The notes beneath the pieces are model-generated. The model saw only the letters and a program-made list of their open reading frames with translations. It did not search any database and was not told where the DNA came from. From Dehalogenimonas etheniformans (GTDB taxonomy: Bacteria > Chloroflexota > Dehalococcoidia > Dehalococcoidales > Dehalococcoidaceae), in contig NZ_CP058566.2 in NCBI RefSeq assembly GCF_014672715.2, positions 1,178,001 through 1,242,000 of the forward strand: a stretch of DNA of 64,000 nt, in the 5' to 3' direction. Position numbers and translations under genes: made by a program. Below, in pieces: positions 8,200 to 17,259 of the stretch; the stretch's first letter is position 1, and each line of letters opens with the position of its first letter.

Positions 8200-9666
8200 A
8201 TGAGAATATTACTCGTTAACCCCGGTTCCGAAGTCAATCCCCGCTTCAAGACCTACGCCGTTTTCCCCAACGGGATTCTGTTCCTCGCGGCGGTTCTGGA
8301 ACGGGCTGGCCACCAGGTCAAGGTCTATGACAATGTCGTCGACCGCAGAAAGCCTGTCGACTTTGCCGACTTCAACCCGGAGCTTATCGGTTATTCCGTA
8401 CTCACCGGCCCGGACATCACCCAAGCTATCATCCAATCCAAAGAATTCAAGACCCTGTATCCCAAAGCCAAGATCGTCTGGGGCAATGTCCATCCCTCCT
8501 GCACCCCCGAGCAGACCATGGCGGAGGACTTCATCGATTACATCATCGTCGGCGCCGGGGAGATGCCAATTCTTGAACTCATCGATTACCTTGAGAAGGG
8601 TAGCCCCAAACTGGCTGAGATAGCCGGACTGTTCTACCGTGACGATGGCCGGATCAGGATCAATGAGCGGGCATGCGAGCTCAAAAACCTCGATGAACTG
8701 CCCGACCCTGCATGGCACCTTATCGATGTGCCTAAGTACTGGCAAGTATCTTTAAACACCTCTCGGGGCTGTCCCTTCCGCTGTACCTTCTGCTATAACT
8801 CTGCCTTCCACTCCGGTTACCGTGGCGATTTCTCCGCCGAGCGAATCATCTCCCAGGTGCAGCATCTACAAAAGACTTATGGAGTGAAATTCATCCGCTT
8901 CTTTGAAGACAACTTCACTTTCAACAGGAAACGCCTTCACCGCTTCTGCGAACTGGTCATCAAAAAGAAAATCAAGCTCAAATGGGATTGCGAGGCAAGG
9001 GCCGATCTGTCCGAAACAGATGTCGACCTCATGGCCAAGGCTGGCTGTGTCTCGGTTGGAATCGGCGTCGAAACCGGATCAAAGAGGCTGCTTGAGTTCA
9101 TGAAGAAGGACATCAACCAGGACGAGATGCTCAGAAGCTTCTGGAACTTGGTCAAACACCATATTCTGCCGCGCATCTACATCATGGAGGCGGTGCCGAC
9201 CGAAACACTCGAGGATTTCAAAGCGACCAAAGACTTGCTTCATACCATGGGCGACACGCCGTATTTTTATATGCGCTTTGTGCCTTATCCCGGGACGCCT
9301 ATTTATTATTACTGCATTGAACAGGGCTTGATCAAGGAACCATCGTCGCTGGCTGATTGGCCGCATTTTTCGTTCAACATGGCCACCAAGGGCAATTTAT
9401 CACAGGTGCCGACGGAGGTAGTGACCGAGGCTTTCGCCGAGTACGCCCGAACCTATGGTCCTCGTCGGGTTCGCTTCATGTGGCGTTATAACAAAGATTT
9501 CTTTCTCTCTTTAGTGAAGAATCCCCCGCAGTTCTTTGGGGCAGTCAAGGAACTTATCAAAAACACCCTGCCGGTGATGTTCAACAAGAACTCAAGTTCA
9601 CCCGATATCAAGGTCGAGGACATCCGCACCAAGAAACTGGCAGAGGCTCAAGCTGGAGACAATTAG
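8200..9666 (+). CDS. B12-binding domain radical SAM protein
   Basis: A 488-residue protein with an N-terminal cobalamin-binding-like Rossmann domain (MRILLVNPG start, VWGNVHPSCTPE and IIVGAGE segments, residues about 1-140) followed by a radical SAM domain with CX3CX2C (CPFRCTFC, Cys 191, 195, 198) and the EDNFTF and GVETGS blocks. Members of this class (BchE, HpnP and P-methylase relatives) are class B methyltransferases or cyclases acting on unactivated carbons or phosphinates. The particular substrate cannot be read from sequence. It sits in the middle of the three-gene operon, which makes it a partner of the neighbouring radical SAM and DUF71 proteins. Confidence 0.87.
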   Translation: MRILLVNPGSEVNPRFKTYAVFPNGILFLAAVLERAGHQVKVYDNVVDRRKPVDFADFNPELIGYSVLTGPDITQAIIQSKEFKTLYPKAKIVWGNVHPSCTPEQTMAEDFIDYIIVGAGEMPILELIDYLEKGSPKLAEIAGLFYRDDGRIRINERACELKNLDELPDPAWHLIDVPKYWQVSLNTSRGCPFRCTFCYNSAFHSGYRGDFSAERIISQVQHLQKTYGVKFIRFFEDNFTFNRKRLHRFCELVIKKKIKLKWDCEARADLSETDVDLMAKAGCVSVGIGVETGSKRLLEFMKKDINQDEMLRSFWNLVKHHILPRIYIMEAVPTETLEDFKATKDLLHTMGDTPYFYMRFVPYPGTPIYYYCIEQGLIKEPSSLADWPHFSFNMATKGNLSQVPTEVVTEAFAEYARTYGPRRVRFMWRYNKDFFLSLVKNPPQFFGAVKELIKNTLPVMFNKNSSSPDIKVEDIRTKKLAEAQAGDN

Positions 9667-9682
9667 TGCCGATGAGAGGATT

Positions 9683-10411
9683 ATGAACATAGCAAAAAGG
9701 GAAAAGGTTTTCGTGTCCTGGAGTGGCGGCAAAGATTCAAGCATGGCTTGCTATCGCGCCATGCAATCCGGTTTGGACGTCTGCTACCTGGCTTCAATGC
9801 TTACTGCGGATACAGGGCGCTTGTTTCCGCATTTTGTCACCGCTGAAGTGCTGCGTAGCCAAGCTGCAGCGATAGGGATCCCCCTTTTCGAGCAATGGAT
9901 CGAAATTCCCAAAGATATCTCACATGACGTCCGCTTGAACGAATATGACGTCAAGTATTCTGAAATGTTGTGCCAGTTGAAAACAAAAGGAATCACTGGC
10001 GGCGTTTTCGGTGATGTCAGTAGAGGCAACAAATTTGCCCAGATGCATTGGGACAGAGTTGAGGATTTCTGCCGTCCGGTTGGAATGAAACCCTACCGGC
10101 CTCTGTGGGACCAGGATCGTGAACAGATGATCAGGAGCACCCTCGACCTCGGTTTCAAGCCTATGATCATCGTCGCCGATTCAGACATGGGGCCATCGAT
10201 GTTGGGAAAGGTCTTAACACGTGAAATGCTTGACCAATTCAAAGACAGATATGAACACCTGCCCGATGAGAAGGCCAGAATTTACTATCACACATTTGTG
10301 GTAGACGGTCCTATTTTTAAGAAAGAATTAGTGATTACTGAAAGCGAAAAGTTTACATCCGGCAGAGTGTCTTATTTGGACATTAAAGGTGTTTGTTTGA
10401 ACCAGAAATAA
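9683..10411 (+). CDS. DUF71/COG2102 PP-loop ATP pyrophosphatase
   Basis: A 242-residue protein with the PP-loop SWSGGKDSS (SGGKDS at residues 14-19) that binds ATP and adenylates a substrate, and the GVFGDVS segment typical of the Dph6/DUF71 family. In eukaryotes and archaea Dph6 amidates diphthine; bacteria lack diphthamide, and a bacterial branch of this family has been predicted to act in B12 salvage from gene-neighbourhood evidence. Its position beside a B12-binding radical SAM protein and near a B12-type reductase and several corrinoid dehalogenases fits a cobamide-related role, which is inference. It starts 16 bases after the upstream stop. Confidence 0.82.
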   Translation: MNIAKREKVFVSWSGGKDSSMACYRAMQSGLDVCYLASMLTADTGRLFPHFVTAEVLRSQAAAIGIPLFEQWIEIPKDISHDVRLNEYDVKYSEMLCQLKTKGITGGVFGDVSRGNKFAQMHWDRVEDFCRPVGMKPYRPLWDQDREQMIRSTLDLGFKPMIIVADSDMGPSMLGKVLTREMLDQFKDRYEHLPDEKARIYYHTFVVDGPIFKKELVITESEKFTSGRVSYLDIKGVCLNQK

Positions 10412-10544
10412 GATTCTAAGTGACAATACAAGCTTTTGTATGATGTCCAGCGGAATTCCGTCATGACATCGTTGTTTTTCGTATTAAGTTGTGACTCTAG
10501 GGTTGAGAAATTATAATGACCCTGATTTTCACTTGGAATCTCAA

Positions 10545-12662
10545 ATGGATAACTCCATCAACAAGAGAATCGATGAATGTCTGGAATCCAGCAGATTCAC
10601 TGAAACCGCTGGGCTAATTAAGAGTGTCTCCAAATATCTATTAAATTGTGGGGATTATTCGTCCTTATTGCTTTGGAATTCAAAATTTCCGAATGATGTA
10701 CTGAAGGATGACTTTGAACTATCCATTATCTTCGCTCAAAGCTTGATTCATACCGGAGAAGTACATCAAGCTGGCAGAATATTGACGAGTTTCATTGAAA
10801 ATACCGTAAATGCCCCAGGTTCATTCGCATTTCTCATCAGTGCCTATATCTGGCGAAGTGCGGCACACCGTTTATCGGGCAACCTTGAAAACGCCATTTC
10901 CGATTCAACAAAAGCAATATCGCTTTTAGATAAAAGTGAAGGGCATAACGATTTAAAAGCCTCTGCTCACTTTAGATTGGGGAATTGCCTCATTGATACC
11001 GGTAATCTCGAGGATGCAATCCATCAATTAAAACTGGCATTGGATCTTTCGACGGATACTTTTGATCTTGATCTTATCGCCCGCATTCAAAATTCTCTTG
11101 GTGCAGCATACATGCGACTGGGCAATATCACCAAAGCTGCTATTCACCTGGAATATGCGCGCGAAGCTTGGGCAAAAACCAGCAATCTTGGCGCTTTAGC
11201 TTCAACTATGAACAATCTCGCGTATATCTTTCAAAGACTTGGTCAACTAGCACGAGCCTCCGACATTCTTCAAACATCTCTCGACTATGCAAGAAGCGCA
11301 CACGCAACCCGTCTCGAGGCAAGCATTCTCATTGCTTTAGGTGTGGTCCAGCGCGATCTCGGTGAATTGGAACAATCAACCGAAACACTCACTCTGGCTT
11401 TAGGCGTGTCCCGCCAAGCGATGGAAAAGAGTTTTGTCTCCTGGGCGAAAGCCGAATTAGGGGATACATACCGAAGGGCTAAGAAATATTCCCGGTCAGT
11501 CGGAATACTGAATGAAGCCATTACCCAGGCACAGGAACAGAACCAAGTGATGGAGATCGAAATCTTCAGGGTGTCTTTGGGCGCTTCACAATTCTTAGAA
11601 GGCGATCATGAGAAAGGACTTGATCTTTTAACGAGGACTTCTGAGAAGCTGGAATCCCTTGGAGATCAAGAGGCTTTGGCTCGCTGCTATTTTTTCTTGG
11701 CCTGTAGCAATTTCAGCATCAAGGAATTTGATAAAACGATCACCTGGTTAAATAAAACCTATCAGCTGGCCAAGAAAATTGGATACCACGAATATCTGGT
11801 AAACGATGGCCAAGATTTTCCTCTGGTGATTCAATTAGCCGCCTCAAAACAGATCGGGGGAAACTTTTTCGGCAAGATCCAGGAACGCATCAAGACGAGG
11901 AAGATAGAAAAGCGGAAAACAATTGCCGGTGTTGAAATACCTCTACCTTTTGAAATTGAAGTAGCTGCACTGGGCACCAGCAGCGTTCGTATATTTTCGA
12001 AGTCTGTGGGAGATGCTGAGTGGCGCAGCCAAAGAGCCAAGGAGTTGTTTATTTATCTATTTTGCCATCCGAATCAGACCGCCGAACAGATAATGGCTGC
12101 CCTTTGGCCCGATCAATCACCCTCAAAAGCCTTGAGTAATTTTCACACTTCTCTTTATAGGGCACGCCGAGCCACCTCACCCAGTATCATAGTTATGAAC
12201 GACGGGCACTATCTCATCAACAAAGACCTTAGAATCTATTTCGACGTGTCGGATTTTATTCAACTGATGGAACCCAAATTGCCTGATGAGGAAGATTCCA
12301 TATTTTATGAACGTCTCGGACAGGCAATTAACGTCTACCGCGGGGCGTTCCTGGAAGGACTACAAAGTGAATGGATCGAGACAGTTCGTCGAGAGTTGGA
12401 GGAGAAGTATCTTAGAACTCTTTCGATATTGGCTTGCTATTACAGGAAGCAAAAACAATTTCTCAAGGCTATACCTATTATCGAAAAAGCAACACGTGTT
12501 GATGAATTTCAAGATGATTTATACTGCGATCTAGTTGAGTGCCACATCGCCCTAGGTGATCGTCTTTCAGCACTGAGAGTTTACCAGAGGTATCATTCTA
12601 AGATACTCCGTGAGATCGGTTCCGAACCCTCTTCTAGGTTCCTGGAATTACTAAAACGTTAA
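10545..12662 (+). CDS. TPR-repeat transcriptional regulator with C-terminal BTAD domain
   Basis: About 705 residues. The first two thirds are tandem tetratricopeptide repeats (for example the SAHFRLGNCLIDTGNLEDAI and LARIQNSLGAAYMRLGNI type units). Then comes an OmpR/SARP-like winged helix (RAKELFIYLFCHPNQTAEQI, ALWPD) and a BTAD domain (FLEGLQSEWIETVRRELEEK to the end, ALRVYQRYHSKILREIG). Such proteins are DNA-binding activators whose TPR part senses a ligand or partner. A GTG at 10491 would add 18 residues; neither start has a strong ribosome site. A perfect terminator follows, then a gene for a tiny secreted-type peptide, an order resembling Rap-Phr and other RRNPP receptor-peptide pairs of Firmicutes. 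A peptide-sensing role is inference. Confidence 0.85.
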   Translation: MDNSINKRIDECLESSRFTETAGLIKSVSKYLLNCGDYSSLLLWNSKFPNDVLKDDFELSIIFAQSLIHTGEVHQAGRILTSFIENTVNAPGSFAFLISAYIWRSAAHRLSGNLENAISDSTKAISLLDKSEGHNDLKASAHFRLGNCLIDTGNLEDAIHQLKLALDLSTDTFDLDLIARIQNSLGAAYMRLGNITKAAIHLEYAREAWAKTSNLGALASTMNNLAYIFQRLGQLARASDILQTSLDYARSAHATRLEASILIALGVVQRDLGELEQSTETLTLALGVSRQAMEKSFVSWAKAELGDTYRRAKKYSRSVGILNEAITQAQEQNQVMEIEIFRVSLGASQFLEGDHEKGLDLLTRTSEKLESLGDQEALARCYFFLACSNFSIKEFDKTITWLNKTYQLAKKIGYHEYLVNDGQDFPLVIQLAASKQIGGNFFGKIQERIKTRKIEKRKTIAGVEIPLPFEIEVAALGTSSVRIFSKSVGDAEWRSQRAKELFIYLFCHPNQTAEQIMAALWPDQSPSKALSNFHTSLYRARRATSPSIIVMNDGHYLINKDLRIYFDVSDFIQLMEPKLPDEEDSIFYERLGQAINVYRGAFLEGLQSEWIETVRRELEEKYLRTLSILACYYRKQKQFLKAIPIIEKATRVDEFQDDLYCDLVECHIALGDRLSALRVYQRYHSKILREIGSEPSSRFLELLKR

Positions 12663-12690
12663 ACTAATAGAGTTAAGGTGCATCTGGATA

Positions 12691-12719
12691 AAGGAAGGCC
12701 AATTGGCCTTCCTTTTTTG
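12691..12719 (+). terminator. Rho-independent terminator after the TPR-BTAD gene
   Basis: Perfect palindrome AGGAAGGCCAATTGGCCTTCCT followed by a T-rich run ending TTTTTTG, 30 bases after the regulator stop codon. It implies that the downstream peptide gene needs its own promoter or read-through. Confidence 0.88.
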
Positions 12720-12786
12720 TTTTGTAAGAGATTGGTCAGAGAAGGCCGATATGATTGGAATAAAAGAGAAAAAGGTGGTGATATCT

Positions 12787-12894
12787 TTGAAGAAGCTGTC
12801 GATTCGGACATTAGTCATTTTGGCGATTAGCCTGATCGCATCCCTAGCCACAGCTACGGCTGTTGCTGCAGGCCCTTTCCCGACCATGCCATGA
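12787..12894 (+). CDS. Putative 35-residue secreted peptide precursor (signalling peptide candidate)
   Basis: A TTG-started frame of 35 residues. The start is set by an exceptionally good ribosome site, AAGGTGGTGAT, whose GGTGG core ends 8 bases before the TTG. The peptide begins MKKLSIRTLVILAIS, continues as a hydrophobic alanine-rich core, and ends AVAA-GPFPTMP: a textbook Sec signal peptide (basic n-region, hydrophobic core, A-x-A cleavage site) with only about seven residues left after cleavage. That size matches RRNPP-type pheromones. It lies directly after the TPR-BTAD regulator gene. An upstream in-frame ATG at 12751 gives 47 residues but has a poorer site. No homologue is recalled; function is inferred from layout only. 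Confidence 0.65.
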   Translation: MKKLSIRTLVILAISLIASLATATAVAAGPFPTMP

Positions 12895-12902
12895 AAACTA
12901 AA

Positions 12903-12937
12903 GGTGAGGGGCCGCGGTTAACGACCGAGGTCCCTCA
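12903..12937 (+). terminator. Hairpin after the peptide gene
   Basis: Seven-bp stem GTGAGGG / CCCTCAC with a long loop, 8 bases after the peptide stop codon. It is not followed by a T-run, so it may be a weak terminator or a 3' stabilising hairpin that makes the peptide gene a separate small transcript. Confidence 0.45.
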
Positions 12938-12959
12938 CAAATAACAGAAATAAAAAGAT

Positions 12960-13298
12960 ATGATTGAACCGAACAATGACGATTCAGTCCAACAATTCGA
13001 CATCTCAACGTTAATCGGCGTTGATCTCAACGATTTTTCCGATATCGAGATTCTCGAGATCTTTTTTGGTCTTCACACTAATATCAATGACGGTCAGGCT
13101 TTAGCGCGAATTTGTGAAAGACGATTCGGATCGTTAAACAATTTGGTGAAAGCGTCTCCGAAAGCTCTGGCTAGAATTGGAATGCCTTGGCAAGCCATCT
13201 TGGCAATAAAATTCATTAACCTCATACAACGTAGAGTCAATCTTCCGTCCGAACTAAATCGGGTTGATGTGAACGGGTTAATAAATAGCATTAATTGA
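12960..13298 (+). CDS. Orphan RadC/UPF0758 N-terminal (helix-hairpin-helix) domain protein
   Basis: The 112-residue product matches the N-terminal half of RadC (UPF0758): LNDFSDIEILEIFFG, the ARICERRFGSLNNLVKASPKAL block and a helix-hairpin-helix-like segment. The JAB/MPN metalloprotease half normally found after it is missing and the frame ends cleanly, so this is a stand-alone N-terminal domain rather than an obvious frameshift. RadC is associated with mobile elements and defence islands, with poorly defined biochemical role. It sits 22 bases before the next unknown gene and probably shares its transcript. Confidence 0.7.
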   Translation: MIEPNNDDSVQQFDISTLIGVDLNDFSDIEILEIFFGLHTNINDGQALARICERRFGSLNNLVKASPKALARIGMPWQAILAIKFINLIQRRVNLPSELNRVDVNGLINSIN

Positions 13299-13320
13299 AC
13301 TAGTCGACTGGAGTAATTGA

Positions 13321-14037
13321 ATGGTGAGTTTTACGGATCTCTCCTGGGCAGCGCTATTAAATTATTATAAGTCCAATGGTGACAAGCGCTACCTTAAGCT
13401 GATGTCAGATAAATCATTCGTTCATCGCCTCCGAACTGCGCCTCACGAGATTCTTCCGGAAGAACTTGAACAAAAGCTCATTTTGGATCACGTAAATATA
13501 ATAAATTTCGATTTATTGGTAGCTTGTCGTCTCGCTGAGCAGATTCTAAAAAAGATAGATAAAGTACAGCCGGAAATAAGGGCCATTCAAGATTTTTCAA
13601 TTGTCGATGTAGATCCATTCGATCCAAGGACAATCGACTGTATCCAAACAATCTATCGTGAACTGTCTCAAGTAAATGGGCTTTGGTTAACCGGAGTATC
13701 GAAAATAGCACATGTATTAAATGATCAATTGTTACCCATTATGGGGTTGGATGTCATCGATCGATTCCCACAGATCAGAGAGCAAGGCTTTGACGGAGTC
13801 AGTGCATGGCTTAAGCAAATCCACGTAGACGCCGCCACCATTACAGAGGACTATCGAAGGAAAGGATTTTCAGGCAATCCAGAAACATATCTATCTGATC
13901 ATTTGGGGTACACTGCCAAGGGAATTGGCAAGTCTTTGGTCAAATTCCTTGATGAATATTACTGGATATTCTATGGTGAAGAACTGCCTCTCCCGCCAAA
14001 ATGGATTCCCTGTGATAAAAAAGATATCGCGGTTTAA
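13321..14037 (+). CDS. Hypothetical protein, 238 residues
   Basis: I do not recognise this protein with certainty. It is soluble, with no signal peptide or membrane span. The block IYRELSQVNGLWLTGVSKIAHVLN followed by LLPIMGLDV resembles a module seen in uncharacterised proteins where a short conserved helix pair precedes an aspartate-containing loop. It directly follows the RadC-N gene (22-base gap) and precedes the TrlF-type gene, so membership of the defence island is likely but unproven. Confidence 0.75.
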   Translation: MVSFTDLSWAALLNYYKSNGDKRYLKLMSDKSFVHRLRTAPHEILPEELEQKLILDHVNIINFDLLVACRLAEQILKKIDKVQPEIRAIQDFSIVDVDPFDPRTIDCIQTIYRELSQVNGLWLTGVSKIAHVLNDQLLPIMGLDVIDRFPQIREQGFDGVSAWLKQIHVDAATITEDYRRKGFSGNPETYLSDHLGYTAKGIGKSLVKFLDEYYWIFYGEELPLPPKWIPCDKKDIAV

Positions 14038-14229
14038 GGTATGAACTAATCTGACTTTTGCGCAAAAAGGATACCTCTCTTTATCCATGTGTACCATATG
14101 AGAATGAATGCTCATTAAATCATTGGTGCCTTAGGTATGTGAAGATTTGACGAGTTGGATATAAGGGGAATATTTTCTAATAAGTTCAAAAAGAATATAT
14201 CTACGAAATCGAACGATTGGGAGGGAAAA

Positions 14230-17169
14230 ATGCCTGCCTCAGTATCGGACCTAAATATATTCTTGAATAACCCCGGTTGGGCTAGATTCATGAAAACTAA
14301 TTTACATCTTCACACCCCGGCAACATCATGGGATTGGGATGCAGTCGAAGGACAGACTAGGCAGGCTAGTAATATAAGCATCGCAGAATACTTCGAGTCG
14401 TTAAACAAGACTTCACTGGATTTAGTTGCAATTACGGATCACAATTGTGTTTCTTGGTGCGGACCCCTGATTGAACTTGCAACAGCAGCTCGCAAATCGG
14501 GCAAAAGTAAGATTCATATCCTGCCTGGGGTCGAAATAACGACATATGAAGGTCCACATATCGTTGGAATTTTTGATGAGTCTTCTGATTTAGAGAAGAT
14601 TGAGTTGATGTTGACTCGGCTTGGAATGTCCGGCAAAGGGGAAAAGGAAGATAAGGTTGGTAGGTTCCCGGGTGCCAAGTCGCCGCATACCATCCAAGAA
14701 GTATTCAAGGAGATAGATTCGTTGGGAGGGATCGTTGTCGGACCGCATGTTGATAACGCGGATGGTCTTTGGGGATTTAAGGATTTTAGATCACGTAATC
14801 AAGTATTAAATGACCAGCTTATTCGGATTTTAGCAGCACCATCTGGAACAATAAAGAAGGTGCGCGAAGCTGATGGGGCAGTGCGCTTATTGTTCAAGAA
14901 TATGGATACGAAGATTATTACCAACTCTTTTGGATTTCTGAACACATCAGACTCCCACCGCCTAGAAGACTTTGAAGAGAAGGTGACGTGGATAAAGATG
15001 ACCAGACCCGGCCTAGAAGGGGTTCGGCAATTGGTTTATGAGCCAGAATTACGTGTCAGTCATGAGATTCATGAAATCGAAGACAAAACAGGCAGGTTAG
15101 AATTTAGAGAAGGCTTCTTTTTTGTGGAACCCAGTCCGCTTCCTTACCCATATCCAAAAATTATTGGAATTTCCATCAATGGGGGGATGCTGGACGGATT
15201 GAAGGTAGCATTAAGCCCAAATCAAAACAGCATAATTGGGCGTAATTACGCTGGGAAATCAGCGTTATTAGATTGCATTAGGTTTGCATTGAATGTAATT
15301 CCTAGCGACCCGGATAAATTAGCCAAGTTCACGGATAGGATGAAGGCGTTTGTTGGAGATGGCGGAGATGTGACCTTATATCTCTCCGCCGAGGAAAAGA
15401 CCTACGCAGTTACAAGGATTCTCACCTCGACCAAAGTTGGGAAGGGACCAAAGGGGGTGCCGCAGATCACAGGCGCCCCTGATGTCTATTTGTTATGGAA
15501 TGGATCGGAATTCAAGCGCGAAAGTAGTAAGAACATCCACCAGGTGTTCCCAATCGAAGTCTATCCCCAAGGCGAGGTGACAAAGATAAAGGAAAATGCT
15601 GACCAGCAGATGCATATCGTTGATTCCCTGAACGGAATCAAATTATTAAAGGATGAAGTTGAATTGTTTGAATTGGGTGGTATTAAAACCATTCGGGGAG
15701 AACTTAAAGATAATCGCGAAAGCATCGTAAACAAATTGAAAAGAAAAGAAGAGTTGAATGAGGCAACATCAGGGATTGATCAGTTGCGGACCGAAATAGA
15801 AGATCTTGAATCGTTAAGCACATCGCCATCGGTAATCGAAAAAAAACTTTGGGCTGAACAAGAATTGAAGATTGAAAATCACACAAAGGAGTTACTGCGT
15901 TTCAAGCCCAAATGGAATTCAGCCAACTTGGTTCCGCAAACTCAAGATAATAAAATAGGGATAGAGCCGGGAGGAAAAGAGACTAGGGATATCGAATTCA
16001 AGCCTGAATCTGCACCACCAGCAGATTATTCTACGCAGGCGTCAAACATCTTCAAAACGACAATTAAAAAACTTGACGAAAGTATTTTGAACGGAAGTCA
16101 TGCAATCAGTGAAGGTATTGAAAATCTTTCAGTGCTAGAAAAATCTAGGAAATCTCGATCCGATGAACTAGATGAAAAGATTCTCAATTCAGCAATACCT
16201 GGGGATGCGCGAGCAATAGGCGATTCGCTAATCGACCACATTACGGAAAAGAGGAAAACACTTGCAGGGTTGCTCGATCAAAATAGGGAATTAGAGGGAG
16301 TGGAAAAAGAAATTGCAGAGCTAATTCGCATGCGAAAAGAACTTCTGCAAAGATACGGCGAAAAATGGAGCGATATAAAAAAGAAGCGACAAGAAGTAGT
16401 CCAGATGATTTCAAGAGGCTCGGCATCGAATATAAAAGCTGAGTTGATGATCGATGTGGATAAAACGCTCTATAAGGACAAACTAACTGATATCGTGGAT
16501 CGGTTTACGAGCGTGGCAGTGCGCATATCGCATAAAGAAGACCAATTGGCTCTTGTAACTGACGGTGCATCCCCAAATGAACTAGCTGATATAGTGAAAG
16601 GACACGTTAGTAAAGGAATTACGGATAAGTGCTCCGGAGTGACGCCGAACACGGAGAGCGTCCTGTTTTGCATGACAGATTCCGATGTCCTGGAGTTACA
16701 AGAATGTCCACTTGATGATAGATTTGTGATAAGTTATCAACGGGAAGGCGACACAGACTATACACCAGTAGATTCGGGTCTGTCTGGAGGAGAGCAGACT
16801 CTTGCATTAATATCCGTAGCCATGGTGCCGAAGGGGTTGCCTTTAATCATTGATCAACCCGAAGACGAATTAGGTCCTGGATTGATAACTCATGAACTTG
16901 TTGAACAAATACGTAAGGTCAAGTCAGAGAGGCAACTCATATTCGTGACACATGTTCCCAACATACCAGTGCTAGCAGATAGCGAGTTGGTACTTTGCGT
17001 TGAGCAGAAAATCGGAGCGAATGGGAAAAAATCAAAACTTAAGTGTTTTGGATCCCTTGAGGATGCCGATGTTGTTGGGCAATTATTGGAATTGGATGGT
17101 GGAAATATAGCTTTTGAGAAGCGGAGTCAAAGATACTCGCGTGCGACAAAGTCCAAATCAAAATTGTGA
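14230..17169 (+). CDS. TrlF-type protein: PHP domain plus SMC-like ABC ATPase
   Basis: About 979 residues. The N-terminal PHP phosphoesterase-like domain shows NLHLHTPATSWDWD, AITDHNCVSW and LPGVEITTYEG, giving His/Asp/Glu metal ligands. An SMC/Rad50-like ATPase follows: Walker A GRNYAGKS from residue 337, a long coiled coil in the middle, then the signature SGLSGGEQTLAL, Walker B LIIDQPEDE and the switch His in FVTHVPN. The architecture implies an ATP-driven DNA- or RNA-processing enzyme; the TrlF name is used for this family and defence roles are suspected. An upstream TTG at 14155 is possible, but the ATG at 14230 has GGGAGG five bases before it. Flanked by other accessory genes. Confidence 0.87.
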   Translation: MPASVSDLNIFLNNPGWARFMKTNLHLHTPATSWDWDAVEGQTRQASNISIAEYFESLNKTSLDLVAITDHNCVSWCGPLIELATAARKSGKSKIHILPGVEITTYEGPHIVGIFDESSDLEKIELMLTRLGMSGKGEKEDKVGRFPGAKSPHTIQEVFKEIDSLGGIVVGPHVDNADGLWGFKDFRSRNQVLNDQLIRILAAPSGTIKKVREADGAVRLLFKNMDTKIITNSFGFLNTSDSHRLEDFEEKVTWIKMTRPGLEGVRQLVYEPELRVSHEIHEIEDKTGRLEFREGFFFVEPSPLPYPYPKIIGISINGGMLDGLKVALSPNQNSIIGRNYAGKSALLDCIRFALNVIPSDPDKLAKFTDRMKAFVGDGGDVTLYLSAEEKTYAVTRILTSTKVGKGPKGVPQITGAPDVYLLWNGSEFKRESSKNIHQVFPIEVYPQGEVTKIKENADQQMHIVDSLNGIKLLKDEVELFELGGIKTIRGELKDNRESIVNKLKRKEELNEATSGIDQLRTEIEDLESLSTSPSVIEKKLWAEQELKIENHTKELLRFKPKWNSANLVPQTQDNKIGIEPGGKETRDIEFKPESAPPADYSTQASNIFKTTIKKLDESILNGSHAISEGIENLSVLEKSRKSRSDELDEKILNSAIPGDARAIGDSLIDHITEKRKTLAGLLDQNRELEGVEKEIAELIRMRKELLQRYGEKWSDIKKKRQEVVQMISRGSASNIKAELMIDVDKTLYKDKLTDIVDRFTSVAVRISHKEDQLALVTDGASPNELADIVKGHVSKGITDKCSGVTPNTESVLFCMTDSDVLELQECPLDDRFVISYQREGDTDYTPVDSGLSGGEQTLALISVAMVPKGLPLIIDQPEDELGPGLITHELVEQIRKVKSERQLIFVTHVPNIPVLADSELVLCVEQKIGANGKKSKLKCFGSLEDADVVGQLLELDGGNIAFEKRSQRYSRATKSKSKL

Positions 17170-17259
17170 GCTATTTCTGAAAGTACTACAGTCCCGGGGA
17201 CACAATTTGTTAGATGGTTACTGGACACGAGGTAATTCGTATTATAAATCGGAGCGGGT

